15,368 nucleotides of DNA from assembly GCA_964364925.1 (NCBI GenBank), contig CAYIOB010000015.1, positions 1 through 15,368 on the forward strand, in the 5' to 3' direction. The stretch's first letter is position 1. Each line of letters opens with the position of its first letter. Positions 1-6,389 of this stretch are shown here, in pieces. The DNA is from JAMCZC01 sp964364925 (GTDB lineage: Bacteria; Patescibacteriota; Microgenomatia; Levybacterales; UBA12049). The notes under the pieces were generated by a model. The model made no database searches. It was not told where the DNA came from and worked only from the letters and a program-made list of their open reading frames with translations. Made by a program: the position numbers and the translations under genes.

Positions 1-303
1 TAATTTATAGCTGCCTTTTTTATATCTTTCGTAGAGTTTTGCAAATTTTGGATTCTCTCTTAAAATCTCGTGGGCGTTTTCTACCATGCTTCTGAATTTA
101 TACATTTTAAACGGCCTGCCGCTTTTACCCACTCTTTCGGGAGTATCTGCCAAAACCGGACCTTTGGAACCTAACTTTATTGCAATTGAAACAAGAATGA
201 TAACGGGTGAAAAAATAATAATAAGAATCGAGGAAAAAACAATATCCATTAATCTTTTTGTTAATTCATAATAAATACTTTTCTTAATTTCAATATAAGG
301 CAT
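1..303 (-). CDS. Polyprenyl-phosphate sugar-1-phosphate transferase, N-terminal part (cut by window edge)
   Basis: The first 101 codons of a minus-strand gene are visible, with no stop before the window edge. The protein starts MPYIEIKKSIYYELTKRLMD, then has a hydrophobic segment at about residues 20-43 and a run ending in ERVGKSGRPFKMYKFRSM at about residues 59-76. This is the N-terminal signature of the bacterial sugar transferase family (Pfam PF02397; WcaJ, WbaP and PglC relatives). These enzymes move a sugar phosphate from a nucleotide sugar to undecaprenyl phosphate and so start glycan assembly at the inner membrane. The start lies 3 bp after the manC stop and no upstream membrane domain is encoded, so it looks like the short PglC-like form. 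The catalytic Asp-Glu pair would lie beyond the edge. The sugar used cannot be told. Confidence 0.88.
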   Translation of the reverse strand, partial: MPYIEIKKSIYYELTKRLMDIVFSSILIIIFSPVIILVSIAIKLGSKGPVLADTPERVGKSGRPFKMYKFRSMVENAHEILRENPKFAKLYERYKKGSYKL

Positions 304-306
304 ATT

Positions 307-1389
307 TTAAGTTAAATTTTCGTGCTCCGTACCCTTCAAGCTTTCAACTAATTTCTTGATTTTGGGAACTGAATCTTTAGGGCAAACAAGAAGAACATCA
401 TCAGTATTTATAACAATCATTTTACTCAAATCGATTCCAACAACCAATTGATCCGTATAATTAAAAACCAGATTATCAGAAGCATCTTCAAGAAGTACTT
501 TTCCTCTGGTAACATTTTCATCGGGTTTTTTACTAAGCGCTTCTTTTAACGCTTCCCATGCGCCAACGTCGCTCCATCCCAAATCTGCAGCAATTACAAA
601 AACTTGCTTAGGATCAATTTTCTCAAGAATTGCGTTATCAAAACTTATTTTTTCAAATGTCGGATAAATCTTTTGCAACACATTCTCATAATTACTACTT
701 CCGAAAGCCTCTTGAATTTTCATAATTCCTTCCCACGACTTAGGAGAAAATTTTTCATATTGAGAAAGAAGAAATTTGGGTGTAGTAACAAAATATCCCG
801 GATTCCACGCATAAGTCTGGCTCTCCAAAAACTTTTCCGCATCTTCTAAGCTTGGCCTGTAAATTAACTTTTTAAATCTAAAAATCTTTGTTCCCCTAAT
901 GTCTCCCACTTCTTCACCAAACTCAATCCAACCTAAGTTTTGATTAGCAAACCGGGCTCTTTGCCCTATAAAAATAAGAGAATTTTCATCTTTGGAAACG
1001 AGGTCTTTCGCAAAATTTAAAACTTCTCTAAAACGTCTTTCTTTTTTTACAAAGTGGTCGCTCCAAATAATAGCTACGGGCGAATCGGGGTAATTCTTAC
1101 CGAGAATTCCCATGGCAACACCTACCGCAGGACCAATATCTCGCATTTCAGGTTCAAAAATAAAATTTTCCGGCGGAATTTGCGGAAGATGCATACGAAC
1201 AGTATTTTCGTATTTCTTTCCCGTTGAAATATAAATATCTTCAGGTTTAAAATCGGGTAAAAGTCTATCAAATGCAAGCTGAAGAGTAGACTTATCTCCT
1301 ACAATTTTTTCAAATTGCTTTGGCGTATTTTTTCGGGATAAAGGCCAGAGCCTGGTTCCTACTCCTCCTGCAAAAATAACTACTTTCAT
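307..1389 (-). CDS. manC: Mannose-1-phosphate guanylyltransferase (GDP-mannose pyrophosphorylase)
   Basis: This 360-residue protein makes GDP-mannose from GTP and mannose-1-phosphate in the cytoplasm. The nucleotidyltransferase signature is plain: GGVGTRLWPLSR at residues 8-19 followed by PKQF at 23-26. Further family motifs are EPEMRDIGPAVG (79-90), SDHF (110-113), WNPGYF (195-200) and DLGWSDVGAWEAL (269-281). The second motif is usually preceded by Pro; here it reads Trp-Ser-Asp-His, with the Asp kept. At 360 residues it is the single-function type and lacks the C-terminal cupin isomerase domain of the roughly 470-residue PMI-GMP enzymes. It starts 3 bp after the preceding GT4 gene and ends 3 bp before the sugar-phosphate transferase, so the three are very likely co-transcribed. 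Its presence suggests mannose or a GDP-mannose-derived sugar such as fucose or rhamnose in the glycan. Confidence 0.93.
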   Translation of the reverse strand: MKVVIFAGGVGTRLWPLSRKNTPKQFEKIVGDKSTLQLAFDRLLPDFKPEDIYISTGKKYENTVRMHLPQIPPENFIFEPEMRDIGPAVGVAMGILGKNYPDSPVAIIWSDHFVKKERRFREVLNFAKDLVSKDENSLIFIGQRARFANQNLGWIEFGEEVGDIRGTKIFRFKKLIYRPSLEDAEKFLESQTYAWNPGYFVTTPKFLLSQYEKFSPKSWEGIMKIQEAFGSSNYENVLQKIYPTFEKISFDNAILEKIDPKQVFVIAADLGWSDVGAWEALKEALSKKPDENVTRGKVLLEDASDNLVFNYTDQLVVGIDLSKMIVINTDDVLLVCPKDSVPKIKKLVESLKGTEHENLT

Positions 1390-1392
1390 AAT

Positions 1393-2481
1393 TTATGATA
1401 ATTTTTTAGACAAAAATTCTCTAAGATCTTTTTCAAACATCTGAAAAGAAAACCTTTCTGCGTTTTTCCTGCATAACTTGTTATTATAGCTACTATCTTT
1501 AAATTTTACCAATATATCCTTTAAAGAGCTTGACGTTTGTTTATCGAAGAATTCACCCGTTATACCCTCTTTTATTATGTCAATTGCTCCGCCGCCTCTA
1601 AAAGCAATTACTGGCTTTCCGAAAGCTTGAGCTTCTACCATTACAAGACCAAAATCTTCGATTCCCGGAAAAAGTAACGCTCTGCAATTTTTATAATAGT
1701 ACGAAAGTTTCTCATCAGTCAATTGTCCCAAGAACTCAACCGTAGATCCGGCAAGCTTTTTAAGTTTTTTCTCACCCTTTCCTGTCCCAACAATCTTTAA
1801 AGGCAGTTTAAGCTCATTGCAAGCCCTAATTGCAATATCTATTTTTTTATAAGAAATAACCTCGATCCTGGAAACAATCAAAAAATAATCAGCATCTTTC
1901 GTTTTACCTGATATCTGATATCCGATATCTGATATCTGAAGCGGCGGGTAAATTATCACAGAATCTCTTCCATAATATTCTTTTATTCTATTTTGAACTG
2001 CGGTTGAAATAGCAATAAACTCATCCGGTCTTTGAGCGGCAACTTTATCCCAAGCTCTTAGATATAAAACTGCCGGTTTTGAAAAAAATCTTAATAGCGG
2101 ATTTTTAAAGTAATCATTATAGCTACTCCAGAGATAACGGTTTGGGGTTAAGCAATAGCATATATGCAAAGTTCCGGGTTTTGTAATAATTCCTTTTGCA
2201 GATTCGCTTGTAACAGTAATTACCAAATCATATCCGTCAAAATTTAAGCTTTCAAAAGCAACAGGCATTAAAACCGCAAAAAGCTGATGTGAAGACTTAG
2301 CCAAAGGAAAATTCTGCAGAAATGAGGTTTTTACATTAAAAACTTTTGCCCACGAAGCTTTTTCTCTATTATAAACAGACGTGTATAAATCAGCTTTGGG
2401 GAAAATTTTATGAAGAGCCAAAAGCACTCTTTCGGCTCCTCCCCATTTATTTATTCTGTCATAAACTAAAGCAACTTTCAT
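1393..2481 (-). CDS. Glycosyltransferase family 4 (GT-B), probable mannosyltransferase type
   Basis: A 362-residue retaining GT-B glycosyltransferase that probably adds a sugar to the lipid-linked glycan on the cytoplasmic face. The N-terminal domain starts MKVALVYDRINKWGGAERVL, with the glycine-rich acceptor-side motif at residues 12-18 and YCLTPNRYLW at 109-118. The C-terminal donor domain has the E-x7-E motif EDFGLVMVE at 275-283, followed by AFGKPVIAFRGGG. The interdomain linker carries an inserted QISDIGYQIS (182-191) encoded by a 7-bp tandem repeat. An in-frame TTG 6 bp upstream (2487) is possible, but the ATG at 2481 gives the usual family start MKV. The gene is preceded by the intergenic repeat at 2495-2609 and followed by manC after 3 bp. 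The CYCLTPNRYLW region resembles WbaZ/WcaI-like mannosyltransferases, but the donor is not proven. Confidence 0.9.
   Translation of the reverse strand: MKVALVYDRINKWGGAERVLLALHKIFPKADLYTSVYNREKASWAKVFNVKTSFLQNFPLAKSSHQLFAVLMPVAFESLNFDGYDLVITVTSESAKGIITKPGTLHICYCLTPNRYLWSSYNDYFKNPLLRFFSKPAVLYLRAWDKVAAQRPDEFIAISTAVQNRIKEYYGRDSVIIYPPLQISDIGYQISGKTKDADYFLIVSRIEVISYKKIDIAIRACNELKLPLKIVGTGKGEKKLKKLAGSTVEFLGQLTDEKLSYYYKNCRALLFPGIEDFGLVMVEAQAFGKPVIAFRGGGAIDIIKEGITGEFFDKQTSSSLKDILVKFKDSSYNNKLCRKNAERFSFQMFEKDLREFLSKKLS
1906..1939. repeat. 7-bp tandem repeat inside GT4 gene (unit CAGATAT)
   Basis: Read on the minus strand, this tract is CAGATAT, CAGATAT, CGGATAT, CAGATAT, CAG: a near-perfect array with a 7-bp period. 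Three units equal 21 nt, so it encodes a 7-residue repeat, QISDIGY then QIS. It lies in the linker between the two GT-B domains, just after the IIYPPL strand and before the donor-domain strand, where length is tolerated. Confidence 0.9.
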
Positions 2482-2494
2482 AGTCAATTTCTTT

Positions 2495-2609
2495 GAATAT
2501 TTGAAGTTAGACTTCTTTGACGAATTCGATCTTGAATCTTTGATATCTTGATTTCAAGAATTCTAGAATTCAAGTTCAAGAAAATCCAACTTCCAATTTC
2601 AAAAATTCC
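2495..2609. repeat. Intergenic repeat element, copy R1 (115 bp, imperfect inverted repeat)
   Basis: This 115-bp stretch aligns end to end with 13653-13772. I count about 14 mismatches in 115 aligned bases plus one 5-bp gap. Shared blocks include CTTGAATCTTTGATAT, TTTCAAGAATTC and CAAGAAAATCCAACTTCC. The element is also imperfectly self-complementary: the left end GAATATTTGAAGTTAGA (2495-2511) pairs with the right end (2585-2608) around an extra 7 bases, and inner GAATTC and TTCAAG blocks add pairing. A 7-bp rhythm is visible in its right half. It fills the space between two GT4 genes and ends 13 bp before the ATG of the downstream one. It has no open frame. Confidence 0.88.
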
Positions 2610-2610
2610 A

Positions 2611-2652
2611 TACTTAATACTTACTTCTTAATACCCAATACTTCTTCGTATA
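2611..2652. repeat. 7-bp period tract across the 3' end of a GT4 gene
   Basis: The plus strand reads TACTTAA, TACTTAC, TTCTTAA, TACCCAA, TACTTCT in exact 7-base steps. It directly continues the right end of the R1 element and covers the last codons and the stop (2621-2623) of the GT4 gene at 2621-3739. The C-terminal tail of that protein is therefore partly repeat-encoded. Confidence 0.75.
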
Positions 2653-3739
2653 CCTTTAAGGTCTCTTTGGCAGATTTTTCCCAAGAAAAAATCTTAACCT
2701 GTTCATATCCTTTTTTAATCATTTCACTCCTTAATCCTTCATCATTAATCATTAATCCTAAGGCCTTAGCCATATCCTCAACATTTTTGGGATTAAAGTA
2801 TACTGCTGCTTTTTTACCAATTTCCTTTAAAGAAGGTATTTCTGAAGCTAAAACGGGACAGCCATTTGCCATTGCTTCAGCTACAGGAAGCCCAAAGCCC
2901 TCCATAAGAGACGGCATAACAAGGGCCAAGGCAAATCTGTAAAGATTAACCAGTTCTTTGTCGTTAGCTTCTTGATAGAAAATTATTGAATTTTCAAAAC
3001 CTATATTTTCTACTTTTTCTTCAAGTTTTTTATAAAAGTGATCTTCTTTCCCAACCAAAACCAATTTTACATTTTTGTTTTTTTTTGAAAATTTAGAAAA
3101 AGCTAACAATAATCTCTCAAGATTTTTATGAGGATAAGCATTTCCGACATATAGAAAATAAGGATCTTTTATTATCCGTTCTGTTTTCGAGATATCTAAT
3201 AACCCTTTATCAACTCCGTTATAAACAACTTCAATTTTGTTTTCTTTAATTTTTAAATGATCAACGATTTCTTCTTTAGTTGCATTTGATACGGTAATAA
3301 TCTTTTTTGCTTTTTGTGCTGTTTTTTTAATAATTACTCTGTAAGCGAAAAGTTTTATTTTATATACAGGCAAAATTAGTGTTGACGCCTTACCTGTTGG
3401 AAAATGATTGATTATTAAATCATGAATGGTAACTACAAAAGGTCTGTTATAAAAAATCGGTACGGAAAAGTAAGGAAAATGAACAAGATCCAATTTTTCT
3501 TTTTCTAAAACTTTTGGGAACAACATTTGCTCGGCTACAGAATGCCACTTGATATCCGTTCTTACTATCTGCCATTTGCTATTAGCTATTAGCCCTCTGA
3601 CATCTTCATAGTCTTTACTTCTGACGAATAATACGTAGTCGTTCTTTCTATCAATTTTTTGAAGATTAATTGCGAGGTTTTTTATGTACCTGCCAACGCC
3701 GGTTTGTCCCCAAAGCCTTGCGTCAATTCCTATTCCCAT
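2621..3739 (-). CDS. Glycosyltransferase family 4 (GT-B)
   Basis: A 372-residue GT4 enzyme of the MtfB/WbaZ-like group, expected to transfer a sugar from a nucleotide donor to the growing glycan in the cytoplasm. Motifs in order: TGVGRYIKNL (13-22), TIHDLI (104-109), ITVSNATKEEI (148-158), VVYNGVD (171-177), YVGNAYPHKNL (197-207, start of the donor domain) and the E-x7-E motif EGFGLPVAEAM (280-290). The C-terminal end (MIKKGYEQVKIFSWEKSAKETLKV) closely resembles that of the GT4 at 12480-13631, so the two are paralogues. Two 7-bp repeat tracts fall inside it, at residues 49-58 and 328-337. The ATG lies exactly 6 nt after an extended -10 box, so a leaderless mRNA is likely. It would head the unit running to manC and the sugar-phosphate transferase. 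Confidence 0.93.
   Translation of the reverse strand: MGIGIDARLWGQTGVGRYIKNLAINLQKIDRKNDYVLFVRSKDYEDVRGLIANSKWQIVRTDIKWHSVAEQMLFPKVLEKEKLDLVHFPYFSVPIFYNRPFVVTIHDLIINHFPTGKASTLILPVYKIKLFAYRVIIKKTAQKAKKIITVSNATKEEIVDHLKIKENKIEVVYNGVDKGLLDISKTERIIKDPYFLYVGNAYPHKNLERLLLAFSKFSKKNKNVKLVLVGKEDHFYKKLEEKVENIGFENSIIFYQEANDKELVNLYRFALALVMPSLMEGFGLPVAEAMANGCPVLASEIPSLKEIGKKAAVYFNPKNVEDMAKALGLMINDEGLRSEMIKKGYEQVKIFSWEKSAKETLKVYEEVLGIKK
2731..2758. repeat. 7-bp tandem repeat inside GT4 gene (unit TTAATCC/A)
   Basis: Four 7-base units on the plus strand: TTAATCC, TTCATCA, TTAATCA, TTAATCC. On the coding strand they encode GLMINDEGLR, close to the C-terminus of the GT4 at 2621-3739. The related GT4 at 12480-13631 has ordinary sequence here, so the tract may have diverged or may reflect chance in an AT-rich stretch. 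Confidence 0.65.
3568..3595. repeat. 7-bp tandem repeat inside GT4 gene (unit TTAGCTA)
   Basis: Units ATCTGCC, TTTGCTA, TTAGCTA, TTAGCCC in 7-base register. They encode GLIANSKWQI at residues 49-58, a variable loop in the acceptor domain. Confidence 0.7.
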
Positions 3740-3745
3740 AGAGGA

Positions 3746-3754
3746 ATTATACCA
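3746..3754 (-). promoter_or_regulatory. Extended -10 promoter for GT4, leaderless
   Basis: The minus strand reads TGGTATAAT, then TCCTCT, then ATG of the GT4 gene at 3739. This is a perfect TATAAT with the TGn extension, 6 nt before the start codon. Transcription would begin at or next to the A of the ATG, which fits the lack of a Shine-Dalgarno sequence. No convincing -35 box is present; an AT-rich TTTTTA lies about 17 bp upstream. Confidence 0.7.
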
Positions 3755-3777
3755 ATAAAACCATTATTTAAAAAATA

Positions 3778-3882
3778 GGCTGTAACCCTTCGGAATTCTC
3801 AGGCCATTCGGCTCTGAGGCTCAGGCTCGAAGAGGTAAACTTCATTAGACGGAGCTCGTCCTTCTGAGCATAACAACCTCTC
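3778..3882. other. GC-richer intergenic island with small palindromes
   Basis: The gap between the divergent GT4 and SET genes is visibly richer in G and C than its surroundings. It contains the perfect palindrome CTGAG-G-CTCAG (3814-3824), a direct repeat of CTCAGGC (3798-3804 and 3820-3826) enclosed by CTTCG and CGAAG (3788-3792 and 3828-3832), and a bulged GAC-GAGCTC-GTC palindrome near 3848-3860. It has no open frame of note. It could be a remnant of a mobile or repetitive element, or a binding region for the two divergent promoters. Confidence 0.45.
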
Positions 3883-3891
3883 TGCTATAAT
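3883..3891 (+). promoter_or_regulatory. Extended -10 promoter for SET gene, leaderless
   Basis: TGCTATAAT is followed by exactly 6 nt (CACATA) and the ATG at 3898. This is the same spacing as the divergent promoter for the GT4 gene, and again there is no Shine-Dalgarno sequence. A weak TTCTGA near 3862 could act as the -35 box with an 18-bp spacer. Confidence 0.72.
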
Positions 3892-3897
3892 CACATA

Positions 3898-4314
3898 ATG
3901 AAAAAACTCCCCACTTCAGACAAAATATATATTAGGCAATCAAGGATTCTTAATGCCGGACGAGGAGTCTATGCTAGACGCGATATTAAAAAAGACGAAA
4001 TTATTGAAAAATGTCCAGTTGTTGAGGTTCCAAAACATGATATGGCTAATTTAAGAGAAAGTATTCTTGTTACTTATTTCTTCTATTTCGGCAAAAATAA
4101 GGAACGCTTGGCAGTAGCATTGGGTTTTGGATCAATATACAACCATTCATATAAACCAAACGCAAGATTCAAGATAAAACATACAGAAAAGTCAATTGAT
4201 TTTATTGCTTTAAATGATATTAAGAAAGATGAGGAGATAACGGTTAATTACAAATACGGAAATCCAAAAAATAAAAGACCATTGTGGTTTGATCTGCTTC
4301 CACAACCTAAATAG
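3898..4314 (+). CDS. Small SET-domain protein (putative lysine methyltransferase)
   Basis: A 138-residue protein that is almost entirely a SET domain. The landmarks are in the right order: GRGVYA at 21-26 (SAM-binding start), IYNHSYKPNA at 80-89 (the NHSxxPN-type core that forms the active-site knot) and EEITVNY at 112-118 with the catalytic-side Tyr. SET proteins transfer a methyl group from S-adenosylmethionine to protein lysines. Stand-alone bacterial copies are known, but their targets are mostly unknown, and none can be read from this sequence. It is the only plus-strand gene among the glycan genes, has its own promoter, and ends 9 bp before the convergent GT2 gene, with no clear terminator between them. 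It probably has no direct part in glycan synthesis, although a protein-modifying role cannot be excluded. Confidence 0.88.
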   Translation: MKKLPTSDKIYIRQSRILNAGRGVYARRDIKKDEIIEKCPVVEVPKHDMANLRESILVTYFFYFGKNKERLAVALGFGSIYNHSYKPNARFKIKHTEKSIDFIALNDIKKDEEITVNYKYGNPKNKRPLWFDLLPQPK

Positions 4315-4323
4315 AATAGCTTC

Positions 4324-5202
4324 TTATGAGATTAATTGCTTTACCGAAATGCCAAAGTAAACTAATCTTGTAACTATCCACGGATATTTTTGTTCGTAAT
4401 GCTTTTTGTAGAATAAGCGCATTGCCCTAAATCTTTCCTTTTGAGATTTTATTCTTGTTTCTTCATCTGCAGTTGTGATGTGTTTGGAATGTTTTTTTAT
4501 TCCCCCCGTTACTCCTTTGTAATGAAGTATATTAACTTGTGGCACATAATAAATCTCCCAGCCTTTTTGTTTTAACATAAAACAAAAATCAATGTCTTCT
4601 CCGTAAAAAAAATAATCCTCGTCCCACCAGCCAACTTGTTCTCCGGCCGTACGTCTTACAATCATAAAAGCACCGGCGAGCGCATCAATTTTGTGAGTTT
4701 TATCAAAATCAAGATAACTTAAATTATACCCTCCGAAAATTTTTGTTTTTGGGAAGATTTTTGACAGTCCGGAAAAGTGAACAAAAGAATTCCATGGAGT
4801 TGGAAAACCCCTATGAGAGGCGTCATCAATTTTGCCATTTGGCATTTTCAGCTTACACGTTGCGGCTCCCGCATCTTTGTACTCGTCCATAAACTTTACC
4901 ATGTACCTTAGAGTATTTTCCTTAACTAACGTATCTGAATTCAAAAATAAAACATATTTTCCGGAAGATTTTTTAACACCTATATTATTTGCCTTAGAAA
5001 ATCCTAAATTTTCCTTATTTTTTACTAAAATTACATCTTTGAAGTTTTTGGAAATCATTTCAACGGAGCCGTCATAAGAATTATTATCAACAACAATTAT
5101 TTCAAGAGATAAATCTTTAGAATTTTTATAAATAGATTCTATGCACTCTTTTAATAAATCTTTTGTGTTATACGAAACAATAACTATCGATAAATCTTTC
5201 AT
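4324..5202 (-). CDS. Glycosyltransferase family 2 (WbbL/rhamnosyltransferase-like)
   Basis: A 292-residue inverting GT-A glycosyltransferase. Motifs: LSIVIVSYNT near the N-terminus, VVDNNSYDGS (37-46), NLGFSKANN (65-73), LFLNSDT (85-91; the metal-binding Asp-x-Asp equivalent is NSD) and GEDIDFCF (201-208), typical of the WbbL-like rhamnosyltransferase group. The donor sugar is not proven. The ATG at 5202 overlaps the upstream GT4 stop in an ATGA, which is why it is preferred to the in-frame TTG at 5208. It is the last gene of the seven-gene operon and converges on the SET gene. Confidence 0.92.
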   Translation of the reverse strand: MKDLSIVIVSYNTKDLLKECIESIYKNSKDLSLEIIVVDNNSYDGSVEMISKNFKDVILVKNKENLGFSKANNIGVKKSSGKYVLFLNSDTLVKENTLRYMVKFMDEYKDAGAATCKLKMPNGKIDDASHRGFPTPWNSFVHFSGLSKIFPKTKIFGGYNLSYLDFDKTHKIDALAGAFMIVRRTAGEQVGWWDEDYFFYGEDIDFCFMLKQKGWEIYYVPQVNILHYKGVTGGIKKHSKHITTADEETRIKSQKERFRAMRLFYKKHYEQKYPWIVTRLVYFGISVKQLIS

Positions 5203-6389
5203 AAACAAGACATATAAACTTCTTCCAATTTTTTAGTAATTTTTTTCCAATCATATTTTTCCTCAACAAATTTTCTGGCATTAAGAGTTATTCTTTTATA
5301 CAAAGAATGATCAAGTAAAAGATTACAGACAGAATCCGCGAGTTGAAAGGGAGTTTCTCCTGATAAAACGTGGGTATTATTTTTTGCTTCCAAACCTACA
5401 ATGCCCAAATTAGTAGTAACAACTGCTGTGCCGCTGGACATAGCCTCTAATATTTTATAACTCGTTCCTCCCGCAACTCTTAAGGGGGCAAGAAGAATAT
5501 ATGATTGTCTAAAAATTAAAGGCGTTTCTTCTTTGTTATTTTCATCCAATATAATATTTTTTGCCTTCGCAAGATTTTTAAGGTCTTCCGGAATATTTTT
5601 ACCGACAATCCAAAGCTTAATATCTTCTCTTACTCCTTCTGTTCTAAGTTTTAAGTTTAGCGTCGGCCAGATTTCTTTTAAAATGAATTCTAACGCGTCT
5701 TTGTTCTGAATCCATTTAAAGTCGCCAATAAAAAGTATACGCTTTTCCAAAGGTAGATGCTGAAAGCTCCTGAAGACAAAAGTATCTGTATCAACTCCGT
5801 TTGGAACAATAGCAGTATCCGTTCTTTTCATGATACGCTTGTCTTCCTTAGATACCGCAATAAGCTTATCTGCTTTTTTCCAAGCTTCTTCCTCTTTTTT
5901 CTTAAGCTTTAATACATCCAAATAAAAAAAGGGCTTTAATAAAGGGTTTGCAAGCTTTACATATCTTTGATAAACCATGTGCTCAATATTATGTTCTACC
6001 AAAACTACAGGAATAGAGACTTTGGGCAGGTTTTGATAAACATAAAACGTTTCAACGTGGATAAGGTCGTATTTTTCCCTAACCAATTCGTCTTGAATCG
6101 CAAGTTTTAACTGACTATTTGTGTGCCCTATAACTAAAAACGGGTCTTTAGAAAAACCTGCTTTTATGATATTTTCAGCGCTCCATTGCCTGCGTCTTTC
6201 AACTGTAATAACTTTTTTACAGATTTTTTCAACTTCCCTGACGTCTTCTTCTTTTTGAAAACTGCGTTTTTCACAAACCAAAGTTATTTCATGATTTTCG
6301 GATAAATTTTTTATGAGGTTATAAAGCCTTATATGTCCGCCTGAAAAAGGGGGAAAAGGCAGATATGACGAAACCATTAATATTTTCAT
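5199..6389 (-). CDS. Glycosyltransferase family 4 (GT-B), Stp1-like
   Basis: A 396-residue GT4 enzyme. The N-terminal domain starts MKILMVSSYLPFPPFSGGHI with SGGHIRLYNLIKNL at 16-29; EHNIEHMVYQRY at 132-143 and VPNGVDTDTF at 195-204 mark the domain boundary. The donor domain has APLRVAGGTSYKILEAMSSG at 301-320, in place of the EGFG form seen in the other GT4 genes. This pattern resembles the sugar transferases of exosortase-linked polysaccharide loci (TIGR03087-like), but the assignment is from memory of the motif pattern. Both ends overlap neighbours by ATGA: its start with the GT-C gene and its stop with the GT2 gene, so translation is probably coupled. A short 7-bp-period stretch lies near residues 244-250. 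Confidence 0.9.
   Translation of the reverse strand: MKILMVSSYLPFPPFSGGHIRLYNLIKNLSENHEITLVCEKRSFQKEEDVREVEKICKKVITVERRRQWSAENIIKAGFSKDPFLVIGHTNSQLKLAIQDELVREKYDLIHVETFYVYQNLPKVSIPVVLVEHNIEHMVYQRYVKLANPLLKPFFYLDVLKLKKKEEEAWKKADKLIAVSKEDKRIMKRTDTAIVPNGVDTDTFVFRSFQHLPLEKRILFIGDFKWIQNKDALEFILKEIWPTLNLKLRTEGVREDIKLWIVGKNIPEDLKNLAKAKNIILDENNKEETPLIFRQSYILLAPLRVAGGTSYKILEAMSSGTAVVTTNLGIVGLEAKNNTHVLSGETPFQLADSVCNLLLDHSLYKRITLNARKFVEEKYDWKKITKKLEEVYMSCL
5645..5658. repeat. Short 7-bp repeat inside GT4 gene (TAAGTTT x2)
   Basis: TAAGTTT occurs twice in tandem, encoding LNLKLR at about residues 244-249 of the GT4 at 5199-6389. Only two units are clean, so this could be chance; it is listed because it matches the period of the longer tracts. 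Confidence 0.4.

Noticed and set aside
86..271. Plus-strand open frame of 61 codons
   Set aside because: It is a shadow of the minus-strand sugar-phosphate transferase, which shows clear family motifs over the same bases.
604..849. Plus-strand open frame opposite manC, and similar short plus-strand frames at 2667-2942, 4832-5077, 8368-8559, 11234-11431, 11610-11873, 12521-12739 and 13376-13582
   Set aside because: All lie antisense to genes with strong family motifs and have no family-like sequence of their own.
2482..2487. TTG start giving a GT4 protein two residues longer
   Set aside because: The ATG at 2481 yields the typical MKVALVYD start; a TTG is possible but needs support from a ribosome binding site, which is not seen.
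2495..2609. Insertion sequence or transposon
   Set aside because: No transposase frame or target-site duplication is visible; the element is too short for anything but a non-autonomous repeat.
4315..4323. Bidirectional terminator between SET and GT2 genes
   Set aside because: The gap is 9 bp and shows no stable stem followed by a T run.
5203..5208. TTG start for the GT2 gene
   Set aside because: The ATG at 5202 overlaps the upstream stop as ATGA, the same junction type as elsewhere in this operon.
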